A stretch of 38,286 nt of DNA from Agrocybe praecox. Taxonomy: Eukaryota > Basidiomycota > Agaricomycetes > Agaricales > Agrocybaceae. Under the pieces are notes generated by a model. The model searched no databases. It was not told the DNA's origin and saw only the letters and a program-made list of their open reading frames with translations. Of the stretch, positions 22,909 to 33,674 are shown in pieces. The stretch covers positions 1-38,286 of the forward strand of contig CAXHKQ010000038.1 in NCBI GenBank assembly GCA_964017145.1, read 5' to 3'. The position numbers and the translations under genes are program-made. How positions within the stretch are numbered: position 1 is the first letter of the stretch; every line of letters starts with the position of its first letter.

Positions 22909-23553
22909 GTCTACGTCACCGGCGGCTTCAACGGCCAAACGTGCGTCAGCACCGTCGAATGCTACGACGTCGAACGCGACGAATGGCAAACCGTTCCGGC
23001 GATGACCACACGTCGCAGTGGCGTCTCGTGCGTGGCGCTGGGCGGCCTCCTCTACGTGGTGGGCGGATTCAACGGCTCCGTCCGGATGAACACGTGCGAA
23101 CGCTTCGATCCGGCGACGAATGCGTGGAGCTCGCTCGCCGAGATGTACCATCCGCGGAGTAATTTCGGCATTGCCGTTCTGGACGGGATGATCTTCGCGA
23201 TGGGCGGCTACAATGGGCAGATGACGATCGCGCACATCGAGTGCTACGATGTGGAGCACAATGTGTGGCTGGAGGCGAGCGACATGAATATGAACCGGTC
23301 GGCGCTGACGGCGAGCGTCGTCTGCGGGCTGGAGAATGCCAAGGAGTATGCACACGGGCGGCGGGATCAGCTGATGGAGGAGCGCCGGCAGAAGCTACTG
23401 GGCGTGATGCGGCCGGCCGGGATGACGGGTGGCGGCGTCGGCGGCGTGGGTGGTGTGGCGGCCGGTGTGGCCGTTGGCGGAATGGTGGTGCAACAGTCCG
23501 TGTCGGCGCCGGTCGCGGTGATTGCGGAGGAGGAGGTGGTGGAGGAGTTCTGA
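22909..23553 (+). CDS. klhl10: KLHL10-like kelch protein, last coding exon (partial)
   Basis: An acceptor CAG at 22,906-22,908 opens a frame, phase 0, of 214 residues to TGA at 23,551-23,553. It encodes three kelch blades: VYVTGGFNGQT..ECYDVERDEW, LLYVVGGFNGS..CERFDPATNAW and MIFAMGGYNGQ..ECYDVEHNVW, each with the GG and Y/F..W hallmarks. The stretch after the last blade, MNMNRSALTASVVCGLENAK, matches the end of the KLHL10 propeller. KLHL10 proteins are BTB-BACK-kelch adaptors that recruit substrates to Cullin-3 ubiquitin ligase; in flies and mammals this acts in spermatid maturation. The tail (from about residue 160) is Gly/Val-rich and ends acidic. BTB, BACK and the first blades are not in the window upstream, so this is a partial gene with a very long intron, or a gene fragment. 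GC content is high compared with the flanks. Confidence 0.85.
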   Translation, partial: VYVTGGFNGQTCVSTVECYDVERDEWQTVPAMTTRRSGVSCVALGGLLYVVGGFNGSVRMNTCERFDPATNAWSSLAEMYHPRSNFGIAVLDGMIFAMGGYNGQMTIAHIECYDVEHNVWLEASDMNMNRSALTASVVCGLENAKEYAHGRRDQLMEERRQKLLGVMRPAGMTGGGVGGVGGVAAGVAVGGMVVQQSVSAPVAVIAEEEVVEEF

Positions 23554-23673
23554 GAGTGTGGTGGTGGCGGCGAAGAAAGAATTACGAATATGGTGAAAAG
23601 CTGGTGGTGTCTGGTGGGTGGTTGGCAATTGGAAGGCGGGTTCGTTTTCTGGTTGTTGGCGTTGGCGGAGGAC

Positions 23674-23679
23674 AATAAA
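23674..23679 (+). terminator. Polyadenylation signal of the KLHL10-like gene
   Basis: AATAAA stands 121 bases after the stop codon in an otherwise GT-rich 3' untranslated region. A second AATAAA near 23,994 could be an alternative. Confidence 0.55.
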
Positions 23680-24086
23680 GAAAGTAGTTGGAACAGTGAT
23701 TATTATGATGGAGTGGAATGTACGAACGTACGCGTCTTGGTGGGCATTAGCATAAGCATTGTATGAAAGTTTTGATATTGTGAGGAGGTTTTGGGGTGAG
23801 AGGAAAAGTTGACTTTTAAGTTCGTTCGAATTTGTGGACTCGAGTACGCAGATGCTGAATTTAATGGTTGACCATCGGTCTACACTACCCTAGCTTATTA
23901 ATTTAAAACATACGAAATGGTGATTATCTTACGATTTGTAGCAACAGTAAGAGTGTAAGAGTCACACAAAACATGTAATAATGTACTTTTTAAATAAACA
24001 TTCTTCTGTGTTCAATTCGCGCGATCATTTGTCAACTTCGGAAAATCGGTCTTCTCTGGGCGCGCTTAACCAATGGATATAATGTA

Positions 24087-26235
24087 ACAGACAGGCTGGA
24101 TAGTCCGTATCGGTTCATAGCACTGGGTAACAAAAATCAAGTTATGGCATTTATCGGCCTTCTGTATGAACTTTTCTGGCGTGCTTTAATCTCCTAATAA
24201 CGAATCCGAGAAAATAAATTGAGTTTTAGGAAGGCTTTCGAAGATATTGGCGTTAGTTGTATTTTTCGACATGACCTCAGACAATTGCCCATAGCTCATG
24301 TTTTAATTTTCGTAGGCCGATCTGCCGCACATCAAATGAAAGCTTATTTAAAATTCTACAAATAATTTAAATAATGTTTTTAAATGATGTTACAAGTTTC
24401 AGTGTTACCGAACATCAAAAGTAGAAAATGATGAGAAAAACGCAAAAATTATGAAAATGAAATCACGCAAACAACTTTATAATTACATAAATGTAAAATA
24501 TCGCCAGTTTCTTTTCATTGTCTGTTAGCCTGTGTTCTAGCGCATCTTTTAAGCTGTCACATGATAATATCTGTGGCTGAATTCAGGTGTTTTGAAATTG
24601 AAACCCTATGAAAATTGTACCATTTTCGACCATCGAAGGAAAAGTCAACTTCTACAAAATAATTCTCAGACTAAAACTGTCGTATATTTTATTGAACAGC
24701 TCACTAATGTGAACAAAACTACATCTTCAGTTTCATTTTTTTTGTTCCCATCCATACATTTTTCTCAAGAACAATTTTGAACATCTCATAGTTTAACACC
24801 AAATAACTTTGAAATATTCCCATAGATATCAACATGTGAGATCTCATAAGATGCGCAAGAACTCAAGTTAAGATACAATAAAATAAAAACTGGCCATGTT
24901 CTCTGTTTTCTTAACAAAAAAGTGTTTGCGATATTTTATTTTCATATTTTTTGCACTTTTCTCACCATTTCCTACTTTTGTTGTTCGGTAACCACTGAAA
25001 TTAGTAACAAAATTAAAAACAAAGTTCACATGATTCGTAGCATTTTTAATAAGCTTTCATTTGATGTGCGGCAGATCGGCCTACGAAAATGCAATCATGA
25101 GCTATGGCCAATTGTCTGAGGTAATGTCGAAAAATAAAACTTACGCCAATATCTTCGAAAGCCTTCCTAAAACTCATTTTTTTTTCTCGGATTCGTGATT
25201 AGGTGATAAAAGCACGTCGGAAAAGTTTATACAGAAGGCCGATAAAAAAAAGTGTCGTCTAGTGTAGTAGGACACATCTTTTTGATACGTTTATTAGTGA
25301 ATAATAATCAACATAGGAAGGACGATATACTAAAAATGGCGGTCTTACAACCTTTATATGCCTTCGTATGGAACAATTTATTTTTCGCCTTCAAATATGT
25401 ATTTTTTTCTGCGACATTTTGTCATCGTTGCTAAGTCTCTTTACAGCGAGCATTCTTCAGAGGTCTGAAGACATATAATAGTCGCTAAGGGTAAAAAAAA
25501 AGTAATACCATAGATGGGGCCGCTCACAAAATTCAATTTAAAGTCTGTAATTATAACATTTTTTGGAGTGATGGTGTCATAATTAATTCATTGTATCATA
25601 TTTTTACAAAAATTAGCTTTATCGCATTTGATCAGCCGAAAACACTGATCTGAAATAACAACTCAATTTTACTTTTGTGGATTTCGAGTTCGCGTTGCAG
25701 ACATTTTACTAAGAGCTTTTGCATGTCCTAGAACATATCTCAGAAATCTTCAAATGTTTTTATAAATATCTAGGGTATCAGCAATCTCCTCATCAACTTT
25801 GCTTCTCTATTCCCGATATTATTTGGTTGATTTTTCATGTTTCGTCGTTATTTGCAACATTTTGGCGTCTAGTGCGCGCATCATCATCGGTATCCTAATG
25901 GCCAGTTCGGAATTCTTAAATTTGTTCGCGAACATTTTTATCGACTGGGGAGAAAACCAGATAACTCTTTCTCCATTCATGTTTTGGCTCTAGTCGAAAT
26001 TTTTCCCATCAGAAAACAGTGTTTTTACAAGGTCACGAAATACGCCGATTACGAATTTCTTCGCAATAATTAGAGTTGCTTCAATCAAAATAAAATATCG
26101 AACGAACCAAAAGTTTTATGGATGTCAAATTTGTTATATCGTCCTTCAATGAATCTATAATCACTATACACAAATAATTATATCAGAAAATATGTGTCCT
26201 TCTATCAAACGATACGGACTTTCCAGCCTGCCTGT
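24087..26235 (-). mobile_element. Mariner-like element with nested foldback insertion
   Basis: The left end ACAGACAGGCTGGATAGTCC (24,087-24,106) and the reverse complement of the right end ACAGGCAGGCTGGAAAGTCC (26,216-26,235) are terminal inverted repeats that continue through CGTATCG. TA dinucleotides flank both ends exactly (24,085-24,086 and 26,236-26,237), the mariner target duplication. Interior sequence at 25,300-25,480 and 25,680-26,130 aligns with the copy at 33,675-34,898 and represents decayed minus-strand transposase. Removing the nested 1.1-kb foldback leaves about 1.05 kb, near the size of a mariner. Many stops; inactive. Confidence 0.75.
24150..25246. repeat. Foldback element with 330-bp inverted repeats
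   Basis: The left arm 24,150-24,478 and the reverse complement of 24,917-25,246 match along their whole length at roughly 85-90% by eye, starting TTTATCGGCCTTCTGTAT and including GGAAGGCTTTCGAAGATATT and CGTAGGCCGATCTGCCGCAC. The spacer of about 440 bases is AT-rich without a coding frame. It sits inside the mariner copy, just inside that element's left terminal repeat. Arms this long would form a strong hairpin if transcribed. Superfamily not determined; no clear target duplication seen. Confidence 0.8.
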
Positions 26236-26519
26236 TAACTTACACGATTTGTTCGTACACAATAATACTACCCCGCACGCTTGAAAAACGTACACCCGTG
26301 CAATTTTGTTGTATTGTTATTCAATGTGTTCAAGGCACAACAAAATTGTATTAATGTAGTTTTATATAATGAACTTCGATGTATCGCACCTCTGCCTTAA
26401 CGCGCCCTGAAAATCCCCATTTATCGATATATGGAAACATTGTCGATAGAATTAAAGACACAAACATATTTTGTTTCTATGAAAATGTCATTATTTCATT
26501 CCCATCAATTTGAGTATAT
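26236..26519. other. AT-rich intergenic stretch
   Basis: No gene. A 12-bp inverted repeat (CAATTTTGTTGT at 26,301-26,312 with its complement at 26,337-26,348) is the only structure noticed. Confidence 0.5.
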
Positions 26520-27345
26520 TCACATTCCCTGGAGCAAAATCATGTCTTGAGAAATTGGGGTCTGCTCTAGCCGAATTAAATTTGGCAATTTTTTAAACTA
26601 CTCTGTACCGACCACGATGCGCAACGTGGAGCCTAAATTCTGTAGTTCCTGGAGAAAAGTTTCAGTTTCAGTTTCATAATAAGCACAAAAGGTGAATTAC
26701 GAGCGGTCGAACAATTGTGGTATCGAGATATGTTGGTGTGTACATGGCTTGTTACATTATGGTAAAATAAATGCAGAAGCGTAGAATTAGTAATTTTCGT
26801 AGTTTTCGTTGATTCCGTGGGTTGGTTCCAGCAGTCGTTACATTACAGAATAATATCGAACAATAGTATCACATTTAAGAAAACATCAATTAGTCCACGA
26901 AATAATTTCGGAATCCGGAAAAGATGGAACCTGGAGATTGCTGATACCCTGAGGTTATATACAAAAAATTATACATATCGTGCATACGTTTTTGGGCATG
27001 CGAAAGTTCTTGAGAGTGTCACAAAAACGCAAAAACTCACAATCGACCAAATCGACCAAAAGCCATAATCAATGAATTGGGATATGAATTGTTTCCTCAT
27101 CTATGGTTTTATGCGAATTAGGCTCACAACGACATTTTTTTATTTCCCAAATTAAAATGGTAGCTCCAGGGAAAGAATGGGGCCGTATAAATCGAGAAAA
27201 AGAGCATTTTGCAAGGGTTAGCGACGTATACTTTTGATCGAGATGTGGTAGGACCGCTGATTTAAGGCTATCGGGCTGAAAGTAAACTATTTGTAAGAAT
27301 ACTGAAAGTTTTTATCAAAATGGTTGGTCCTTTATATCTAGTGGT
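26520..27345 (+). mobile_element. Decayed mariner copy
   Basis: The segment aligns with the reverse complement of 28,690-29,252: TGTCTTGAGAAATTG, GATGCGC, AAAGAGCATTTTGCAAGGGT and CGCTGATTTAAGGCTATCGG occur in the same order. A coding-like middle (KTQKLTIDQIDQ at about 27,020-27,060, then a GAATTGGGATATGAATTG stretch) is a remnant of the transposase C-terminal half, also seen at 7,740-8,080. The frame is interrupted and the ends are worn. Confidence 0.6.
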
Positions 27346-27585
27346 ATATTCCAATCCGTTGGTTCTTTCCGTATTATCCTAGCGCGTTGACAATTATACG
27401 AAATTACTCGGACCGGCTAAACAGTGTAAAGACAACAAGCCCATATCATTAGCATAAGAAATATGTACAGTAAATGACCTGAAAGAAATCGCTCATAACG
27501 GTCGAAATATTCATTGTTCATGCGGCGTGTAGATAACAAGTGCACATGTTCTGCGCATGCGTTTGTCCACCGTTTCCGACGTTCA

Positions 27586-27625
27586 GCATAAAAACCTCTG
27601 TCGAGCCATCAGACCAGCATCAGTC
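27586..27625 (+). promoter_or_regulatory. Possible Gpb5 core promoter
   Basis: GCATAAAAACC (27,586-27,596) resembles a TATA box. Arthropod initiator-like TCAGA and TCAGT words follow at 27,609-27,613 and 27,620-27,624, roughly 22-35 bases downstream. The distance to the proposed start codon (27,674) would give a short leader. The sequence fits only partly, so this is a candidate. Confidence 0.35.
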
Positions 27626-27673
27626 GCAATCGGTAGCCCGACGTGTCGAAGCAGCATTTTCCGTCTTCGTGCA

Positions 27674-28158
27674 ATGGCAATGGCTGCAATCAGTTGGTCG
27701 TTTGCTCCGAATCCGACTTCCACTCTGTTGCTTCTGTCGCTTGCTGTCACGTTCGTTCACATCGAAGCCGCTCTGCACACGGTCGGCGATCCGCTGCTGC
27801 AGCACCAGCAGCAGCAGCAGCAGCATCAACCCCTTTACCAGCACGACAATCACATCAGCAGCTCCGAGGAGGAGGAAGCCTCGCTGCGGTGCACGCGTCG
27901 CCTCAGCACCTATCGCATTGCGCAGACGGACGCCGAGGGTCGCGAGTGCTGGGACAACGTGAGCGTGTGGACGTGCGAGGGCCGCTGCGACTCGACGGAG
28001 ATCAGCGACTGGAAGTACCCGTACAAGCGCTCCTATCATCCGGTGTGCGTGCACGCCGGTCGAGCGAAGGCGGTTGCCGGCTGCGCAATTGCGAGGATGG
28101 TGCGGATCCGGAGACGCGGCGATACGAGTACATGGAGGCGGTGGCGTGCAATTGTCAG
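27674..28158 (+). CDS. Gpb5: Gpb5 glycoprotein hormone beta-5 subunit, exon 1 (contains frame break)
   Basis: Gpb5 is the beta subunit of the thyrostimulin-like heterodimer (with Gpa2), a secreted cystine-knot hormone acting on an LGR1-type receptor. The ATG at 27,674 begins a signal-peptide-like stretch (basic-poor start, then TSTLLLLSLAVTF), a Gln/His-rich insert and the cystine-knot domain: CTRRLSTYRIAQTD, GRECWDNVSVW with an N-V-S glycosylation sequon, CEGRCDSTEISDWKYPYKRS and HPVCVHAG. Near 28,075-28,082 the reading frame must change by one base: LRNCEDGADPE and YEYMEAVACNCQ, plainly family sequence, continue in the next frame to the donor CAG|GTGAGT at 28,158/28,159. A single missing base (natural mutation or assembly error) explains it. 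An upstream ATG at 27,557 is in frame but adds sequence without signal-peptide character. Confidence 0.88.
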
Positions 28159-29928
28159 GTGAGTGCGATTTGACTACTGGGTCATTTTAAGGACTCACTT
28201 TCTATATACGCCAAAAATTGAGTGAAAATCCCAATTTGTTAATGGTATTTTAGTTTATCTCGTAGAACATAAATACCGATTTTCGTTATTCCAATATCTT
28301 GTTCAAAATTATTTCTGGATTAGCGTAGACAATAGTAACCCTAAATAGCCGTTTTCTGATATATTTTTATCTTATTGGAGTCTATCTAACGGTCAATTCG
28401 AACTATGATGAATCCTGAGATTACAAAATGTTAAGTGAATTAAAGATTTCGCGAAATAGTTTTAGTTTGTTTCGATTCAGGTGTCATTGATTCGAAACTG
28501 CATATCCACGTTTTCAAACAGACTGAGTTTTAGTAAACGCGATTTATCAGCATCCGCCCCAGGTATGCATTAAATTATAGAAAAAAAACATATAGTGCTA
28601 AATACAGATGGTGCACTCAATTTGGAATATAAATATATCGAACTACATATTTATATCTACCATCTACCGTTATATAGATTTACCAGTAGTATGGGCTGAT
28701 AAGTATCGAGAGAAATATGGAAGGACCAACTTTTTTTGATGACATTTTTTTGAATTCCTCTACATAGTTTCATTTTAGCTCGATAGCCTTAAATCAGCAG
28801 TCTTTCAACATATCGATCACCTTCAAAAAGTATTCGTCGCTAACCCTTGTAAAATGCTCTTTTTATCCGAAATTATTTGGTAGATTGATGTTTGATGTTT
28901 TCGTCTGGAACTGCCAAGTTTAGGCGTTCACTGAGCGCATCGTCTTTGGTGCCCAAATGGAAGGTACTGAACAGTTTACGAAATTTTAATTTTGGCTAGG
29001 ACAGTCCCCAGATAACAATTTCTCAAGACATTTTTTGGTTCCAGAAATTAGTGCTTTAAAATACATTTTTCACTATATGTTAGGATATGTCAACACGAGT
29101 TACAATAAAGGCACTATCTTCCAAACTAATGACAGTACGAGTATAAGATTTTGTATGGCTTTCTGAAAGATGACCATGATCAACAATCATTTTTTCCTTC
29201 ATCGAAAATATTGTTCCTTCCCTATTTCTCCCGATACTTATCAGCCCATGTAGTACATACGAAATCACAAAATCCGCGATATAGAGCATGCATTCCATGC
29301 ATTCCATCGATACAATAGGCCAATTATTTTTTGAGCAAATCCCGTTTTATACCGAAATGCAAGGTGTACTTGAGGCTTCAAGATGACAGGGTCAAACTGA
29401 AGATAGACCTACCAAATGGCATATAATCCAAGCATCTATCTTCCAATTTATGAAACTTGTAAATGAAAATATGTTATCGTTTTCCTACAATGTTCAAACC
29501 AACAATTGTGATTTCATATGTACTATATTACTGGATATATCGTACTATATTGCACATCGGATATATGTATATCTCTCACGAATTGTATCATTTATTTACT
29601 AAAGATTTCAGCATTTGTAGGAAATAACACGATTCAAAAAGATAGTCGTTAAATGATTTTATTATTATATGTTGTGTGATATTATTAGAGGAGACATTCA
29701 TAAAGCTGTTGATATGCTCCCAAAGGAGAAGTTTCAAAAGGAACTTTTAGCTAAAGGTACGGATATGCCTCAATATCCCAATTTAATATCTCCGAATGGA
29801 ACAAAATAATTCAAAAGCGGCATTACAATAGAAAAATAAATCAAGTTGTGTATTCATAATATCCAAAGAGATAGATTTATTCGAATATAATGCAAAGTAC
29901 TCACTTTTTCAATTGTATTCCATCGCAG
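28159..29928 (+). other. Gpb5: Gpb5 intron
   Basis: The intron has a GTGAGT donor at 28,159 and a CAG acceptor at 29,926-29,928, phase 0, 1,770 bases. It holds a deleted mariner copy (28,690-29,252), a 46-residue open frame on the plus strand (29,669-29,809) and otherwise AT-rich DNA. Confidence 0.8.
28690..29252 (-). mobile_element. Internally deleted mariner element
   Basis: Terminal inverted repeats ATGGGCTGATAAGTATCG (from about 28,691) and the complement of CGATACTTATCAGCCCAT (29,232-29,249) match without mismatch over these bases and extend beyond. Repeats of the type GGCTGATAAG are known from mariner elements of insects. At about 560 bp it is less than half a full mariner; interior pieces match the copies at 8,440-8,620 and 26,520-27,345. 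No transposase frame survives. Confidence 0.75.
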
Positions 29929-30048
29929 ACTTGCTCCTCGTGGGACACCCGATGCGAGGCGCCGCACAATGTGCCCGATGAGCGGTCGGTGCGCGTTCTG
30001 GCGCTAAATGGTCAGACCGTTGACGACGATCCATCTTCGGACTACTAA
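29929..30048 (+). CDS. Gpb5: Gpb5 glycoprotein hormone beta-5 subunit, exon 2
   Basis: After the acceptor CAG (29,926-29,928), 39 codons plus TAA complete the protein, in phase with exon 1. TCSSWDTRCEAPHNV supplies the last two cysteines of the cystine knot in the spacing seen in insect Gpb5 (C-X6-C), followed by an acidic tail ending SSDY. With exon 1 and the one-base gap corrected, the protein would have about 201 residues, somewhat longer than usual because of the Gln/His insert after the signal peptide. No AATAAA was found in the following kilobase. Confidence 0.9.
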   Translation, partial: TCSSWDTRCEAPHNVPDERSVRVLALNGQTVDDDPSSDY

Positions 30049-31130
30049 CTACTAACTACTAACTAGCTCGACCGACTGGATTGGCAAATTGGCAACACGA
30101 AACACGGACACCGATTGGAACACGCTCTCTCTGTATTTGTATCATTATATTTATTTCAATATATCTAATATACTCAATTATGTTATCTGCATACTGGTTG
30201 TGTGTATGTGTGAGTGTGTGTGCGTGTGTGCAGGTGTTTTTGTCTGTGTCTGCTGTTGTTGGTGGTTGTGTGTCAGTTGGTATAAAATGTATACGAAATT
30301 TGTGTATTATTCAAACGGTCATCATATCAAACTGTACGAATCCCGAGTTGACACAAATGCGATCGATTTGGAGCCGTCTGCCCGTCGTACAACCAAAGAA
30401 ATGTGTGTTCGCGGATTCGGATCAAAACGGGCGGTGTCCAAATCAAATCGTCGCGTCGTCGTTTCGTCGGCGTGTCTATGTGCCATATTTCTTGCTTGTT
30501 TAATGATAAATCACAATATTTATAATCTACTGTATCATATTCTTCATTGGGTGCTGCCGCGCGCGCTTATTGGCAACGAATTTGTGTCGAGTGTGTGTGT
30601 GTTCATCGGACGATGTATGTGTGTGAGTGTGAAGAGAGATGGGTGGCAAACATTTTAGAACCTGTTGCTGTTGCTGTTTCATTTGACCACGAACGAATAT
30701 TCCGCTACTACGTTGTTATATTATGCTGATGATGCTGTATAATATCGTATTCAATATTCGGTATCTGCGTTATCGCGTGTGCTATTCTGCTTATAGTCGT
30801 GTGGCTGATGATTTGTGTTACTGTGTGAATTGGTTTAGATTTTGAATGAATGGAGTCGGATGTTCTCTCTGTTTGATTTGATGCTGAAACCGATGCGCAC
30901 ATTACAATATATCGTTCGTGCATGCAGTGTTGGATGGTGATGAGAATTGGAATTATTCGCGTGCTTTTTCGTTTGTGTATAAAAGCCATTACAGAAGTGA
31001 AGTGTGAATGTGGAAAAACGCGTGCAAACATTCGATATGCACTTTTAAATGGCGGACACACACCGCATTTTTAGTGTGTGTGTGTTGTATAAATGTTTTT
31101 AGTAAATTGTCGTACACTTTTGTTCTCGAG
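30049..31130. other. Gpb5 3' flank and intergenic region
   Basis: This GT-rich region contains a GT microsatellite (about 30,198-30,231 and 30,594-30,602). The open frames in 30,081-30,658 are products of GT repeats (Cys/Val-rich). It lies between two convergent genes and probably holds both 3' untranslated regions. Confidence 0.45.
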
Positions 31131-31146
31131 TGTCCTGGTGGTAGAG

Positions 31147-31152
31147 TTTATT
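31147..31152 (-). terminator. Btk29A: Candidate Btk29A polyadenylation signal
   Basis: TTTATT on the plus strand reads AATAAA on the minus strand, 400 bases after the Btk29A stop. It would give a 3' untranslated region of about 420 bases. Confidence 0.4.
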
Positions 31153-31551
31153 TTGTATCCTTACGCAATGTAATCGAATAATAATATGTTCATTATATTA
31201 TAGATGTATTTGATTGTTGTAAATATATATTTATATTTAGAGTTGTATAGATGTGTGTATGTGCGTGTGATCCTATCGCTAATGTGATGATGTGATGATG
31301 CTGATGATGTTCCGACGACGATGTGTACTTCAAATGTTTGATGATCATTGCGCGACAACTAGAGACACATTTGATGAGACAAGCAGTTGCGTAGTATATT
31401 TTATATAGTGAACGTATATAGTATATAATGTGTTGCTGTTTGTTCTGTGTGTGTGTGGGTGTGTGTGGGTGAGTGTCTGTCTGCTGTGCGCTATTTAATG
31501 GCGTTTTTGATGTGTATGAGCGCAGGAGCGCGCATGTCTGTGTGGATGTTT

Positions 31552-31650
31552 CTAGTCGGTCAGTCCCTGGGCGACAAGGGCCAGCTGATCCTTGAGGATG
31601 CGGAAGCCGGGTCGTTCCTCCGGTCCATGTGCCCAGCACTCTTTCATCAC
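31552..31650 (-). CDS. Btk29A: Btk29A exon 7 (kinase C-lobe end and stop)
   Basis: The acceptor is CAG at 31,651-31,653. The exon reads VMKECWAHGPEERPGFRILK then DQLALVAQGLTD and TAG. CW..GPEERP is the conserved last-helix motif of tyrosine kinases, with the Arg that pairs with the APE glutamate. The exon is phase 0 and 32 residues long. Confidence 0.92.
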   Translation of the reverse strand: MMKECWAHGPEERPGFRILKDQLALVAQGLTD

Positions 31651-32777
31651 CTGTTTTGGAGGAGCAACGATGTGGAGTTTAGTTATTGCAATTATGGAGT
31701 CCTGACTTTGTTTGAAAAGAGACAAGCCTGTAGTTATAATTTGAAAGTCATCGATTAACCGACAGCGTTTTTAGGAATATCTATTTTTATAAAGAAAATG
31801 CTACTGCAATAGTTCAATGATTATTATTTAAATATGATGGCTTCCTGACTAGCTTCATATATTTCATCAATATATCGAAATCTAATATTGGGGGAAAAAA
31901 TCACAACTGTTCAAAGGATTTTATCAGGAAAAAACAACGCAATTTTTATCGAATGTCTCATGAACTGATTGATCTGAAGGTCAAGCGTTTGATTGTGATT
32001 AGGGAATATAAACTTAGAGTGGCACATAATTCGTAACCCAATTTTAAAACGTAATAACTTTCGCAAGAGGCCTTCAATTTGGTTTCTTTTTTCACATTTG
32101 TGAAGTGGAAGGATCCAAGTGTTTGCACATAAAAACAGAAACAAATATATCGGCATTGTGTCCGTCGTCCCGGTCCATGTAAAATGCATGTCAATTTGAT
32201 CGTTTTTAGCCAGACAATTCAGTATTATGTTGTGGTATTCTCGACCGAAACTCTATATGAAGCTTCAAAAATCGAGAGCGTGTTCACATAGGCTTGTAGA
32301 ATTAAAAAAAAACTTCTAAAAGCCCAAGAATGATAATAATGGGCGATAATTAAAAGCTGGATTTTTAGACAAAATTTTGAAATGAGTCGACTCGGAAATT
32401 ATGAACTACACTGTTCGCTAATAAAATTATGGGAATAACTATATAAATTTCCACGGTTGAATTGACTGTCCTAAATCACAATATGTAATAAAATATCTAG
32501 TTAACGAATGCAATCCCGAGATAGGGCTGTTGAAATTGGTCAAATTGGAAAACTGTAGTTATCTTAAATATCAACGCTTATCTTTCGTCATAGCATACTT
32601 TCAGGTGTTATATCAATATTTTATTAAAGCCAGTTCAATTTGAAACTTCACAAATGTGGATACCTTTTGTGAAAGTAATAGCGTTTTAAAATTGGGTTAC
32701 GAATAAGTAACTTACGAATTATGCGACACTTTGTAGTTATTAGATATATCATGCATAAAATAACCCAGTTTACTCAC
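31651..32777 (-). other. Btk29A: Btk29A intron 6
   Basis: The intron has donor GTGAGT at 32,777 and acceptor CAG at 31,651-31,653, and 1,127 bases. It is mostly occupied by a TIR element (32,018-32,735); the rest is AT-rich. Confidence 0.85.
32018..32735. mobile_element. Non-autonomous TIR element in Btk29A intron
   Basis: Left AGTGGCACATAATTCGTAAC (from about 32,019) and the reverse complement of the right end (AGTGTCGCATAATTCGTAAG) begin inverted repeats of about 90 bases that continue through CCCAATTTTAAAACG and CACATTTGTGAAGT. The right repeat has 15 extra bases (an internal TTCGTAA.. duplication). The 550-base interior lacks a transposase frame. It resembles a MITE of Tc1/mariner type; the superfamily is not proven. 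Confidence 0.65.
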
Positions 32778-32911
32778 ATCGTAAATCTCCTTGGCACAGG
32801 CCTTCGGTCGCTCCAGAATGATGCCTCGCTGCACTCGCTCCACCACTTCCGTGTTCTTGAGTCGGCCATACGGCATCTTGCCGCACGTGAAGATCTCCCA
32901 CATCAGAACGC
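32778..32911 (-). CDS. Btk29A: Btk29A exon 6 (kinase C-lobe)
   Basis: The exon reads (G)VLMWEIFTCGKMPYGRLKN then TEVVERVQRGIILERPKACA and KEIYD, the helix-F to helix-G region following the SDVWAYG motif. The acceptor is TAG (32,912-32,914, minus strand), the donor GTGAGT. Phase 1 in, phase 0 out. Confidence 0.93.
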
Positions 32912-32914
32912 CTA

Positions 32915-33451
<537 letters not shown>

Positions 33452-33674
33452 CTAATCATATTTCTGATCGTATCTCGAATTGTATTTAATTGTTTTGTTC
33501 ATTGCACTCTGTTTCAGTTTGAAATTGTTTCTACATTTTGGAAAATGATCAAGTAGATCTAGTAACTACACGTTTTGCTAAAAATAGCCTTTTTAGTTTA
33601 ATGCGGTCGTGAGTAAAATTGTCTAGCGGTCTATGAGCTTTTGTTTCGAAATTATTTATATTGAATTGAGTAGA

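Noticed and set aside
24592..24780. 62-codon frame within the foldback spacer
   Set aside because: AT-rich chance frame without similarity to a transposase.
30081..30658. Open frames after the Gpb5 stop
   Set aside because: Produced by GT repeats in the 3' region; Cys/Val-rich and without signal or domain features.
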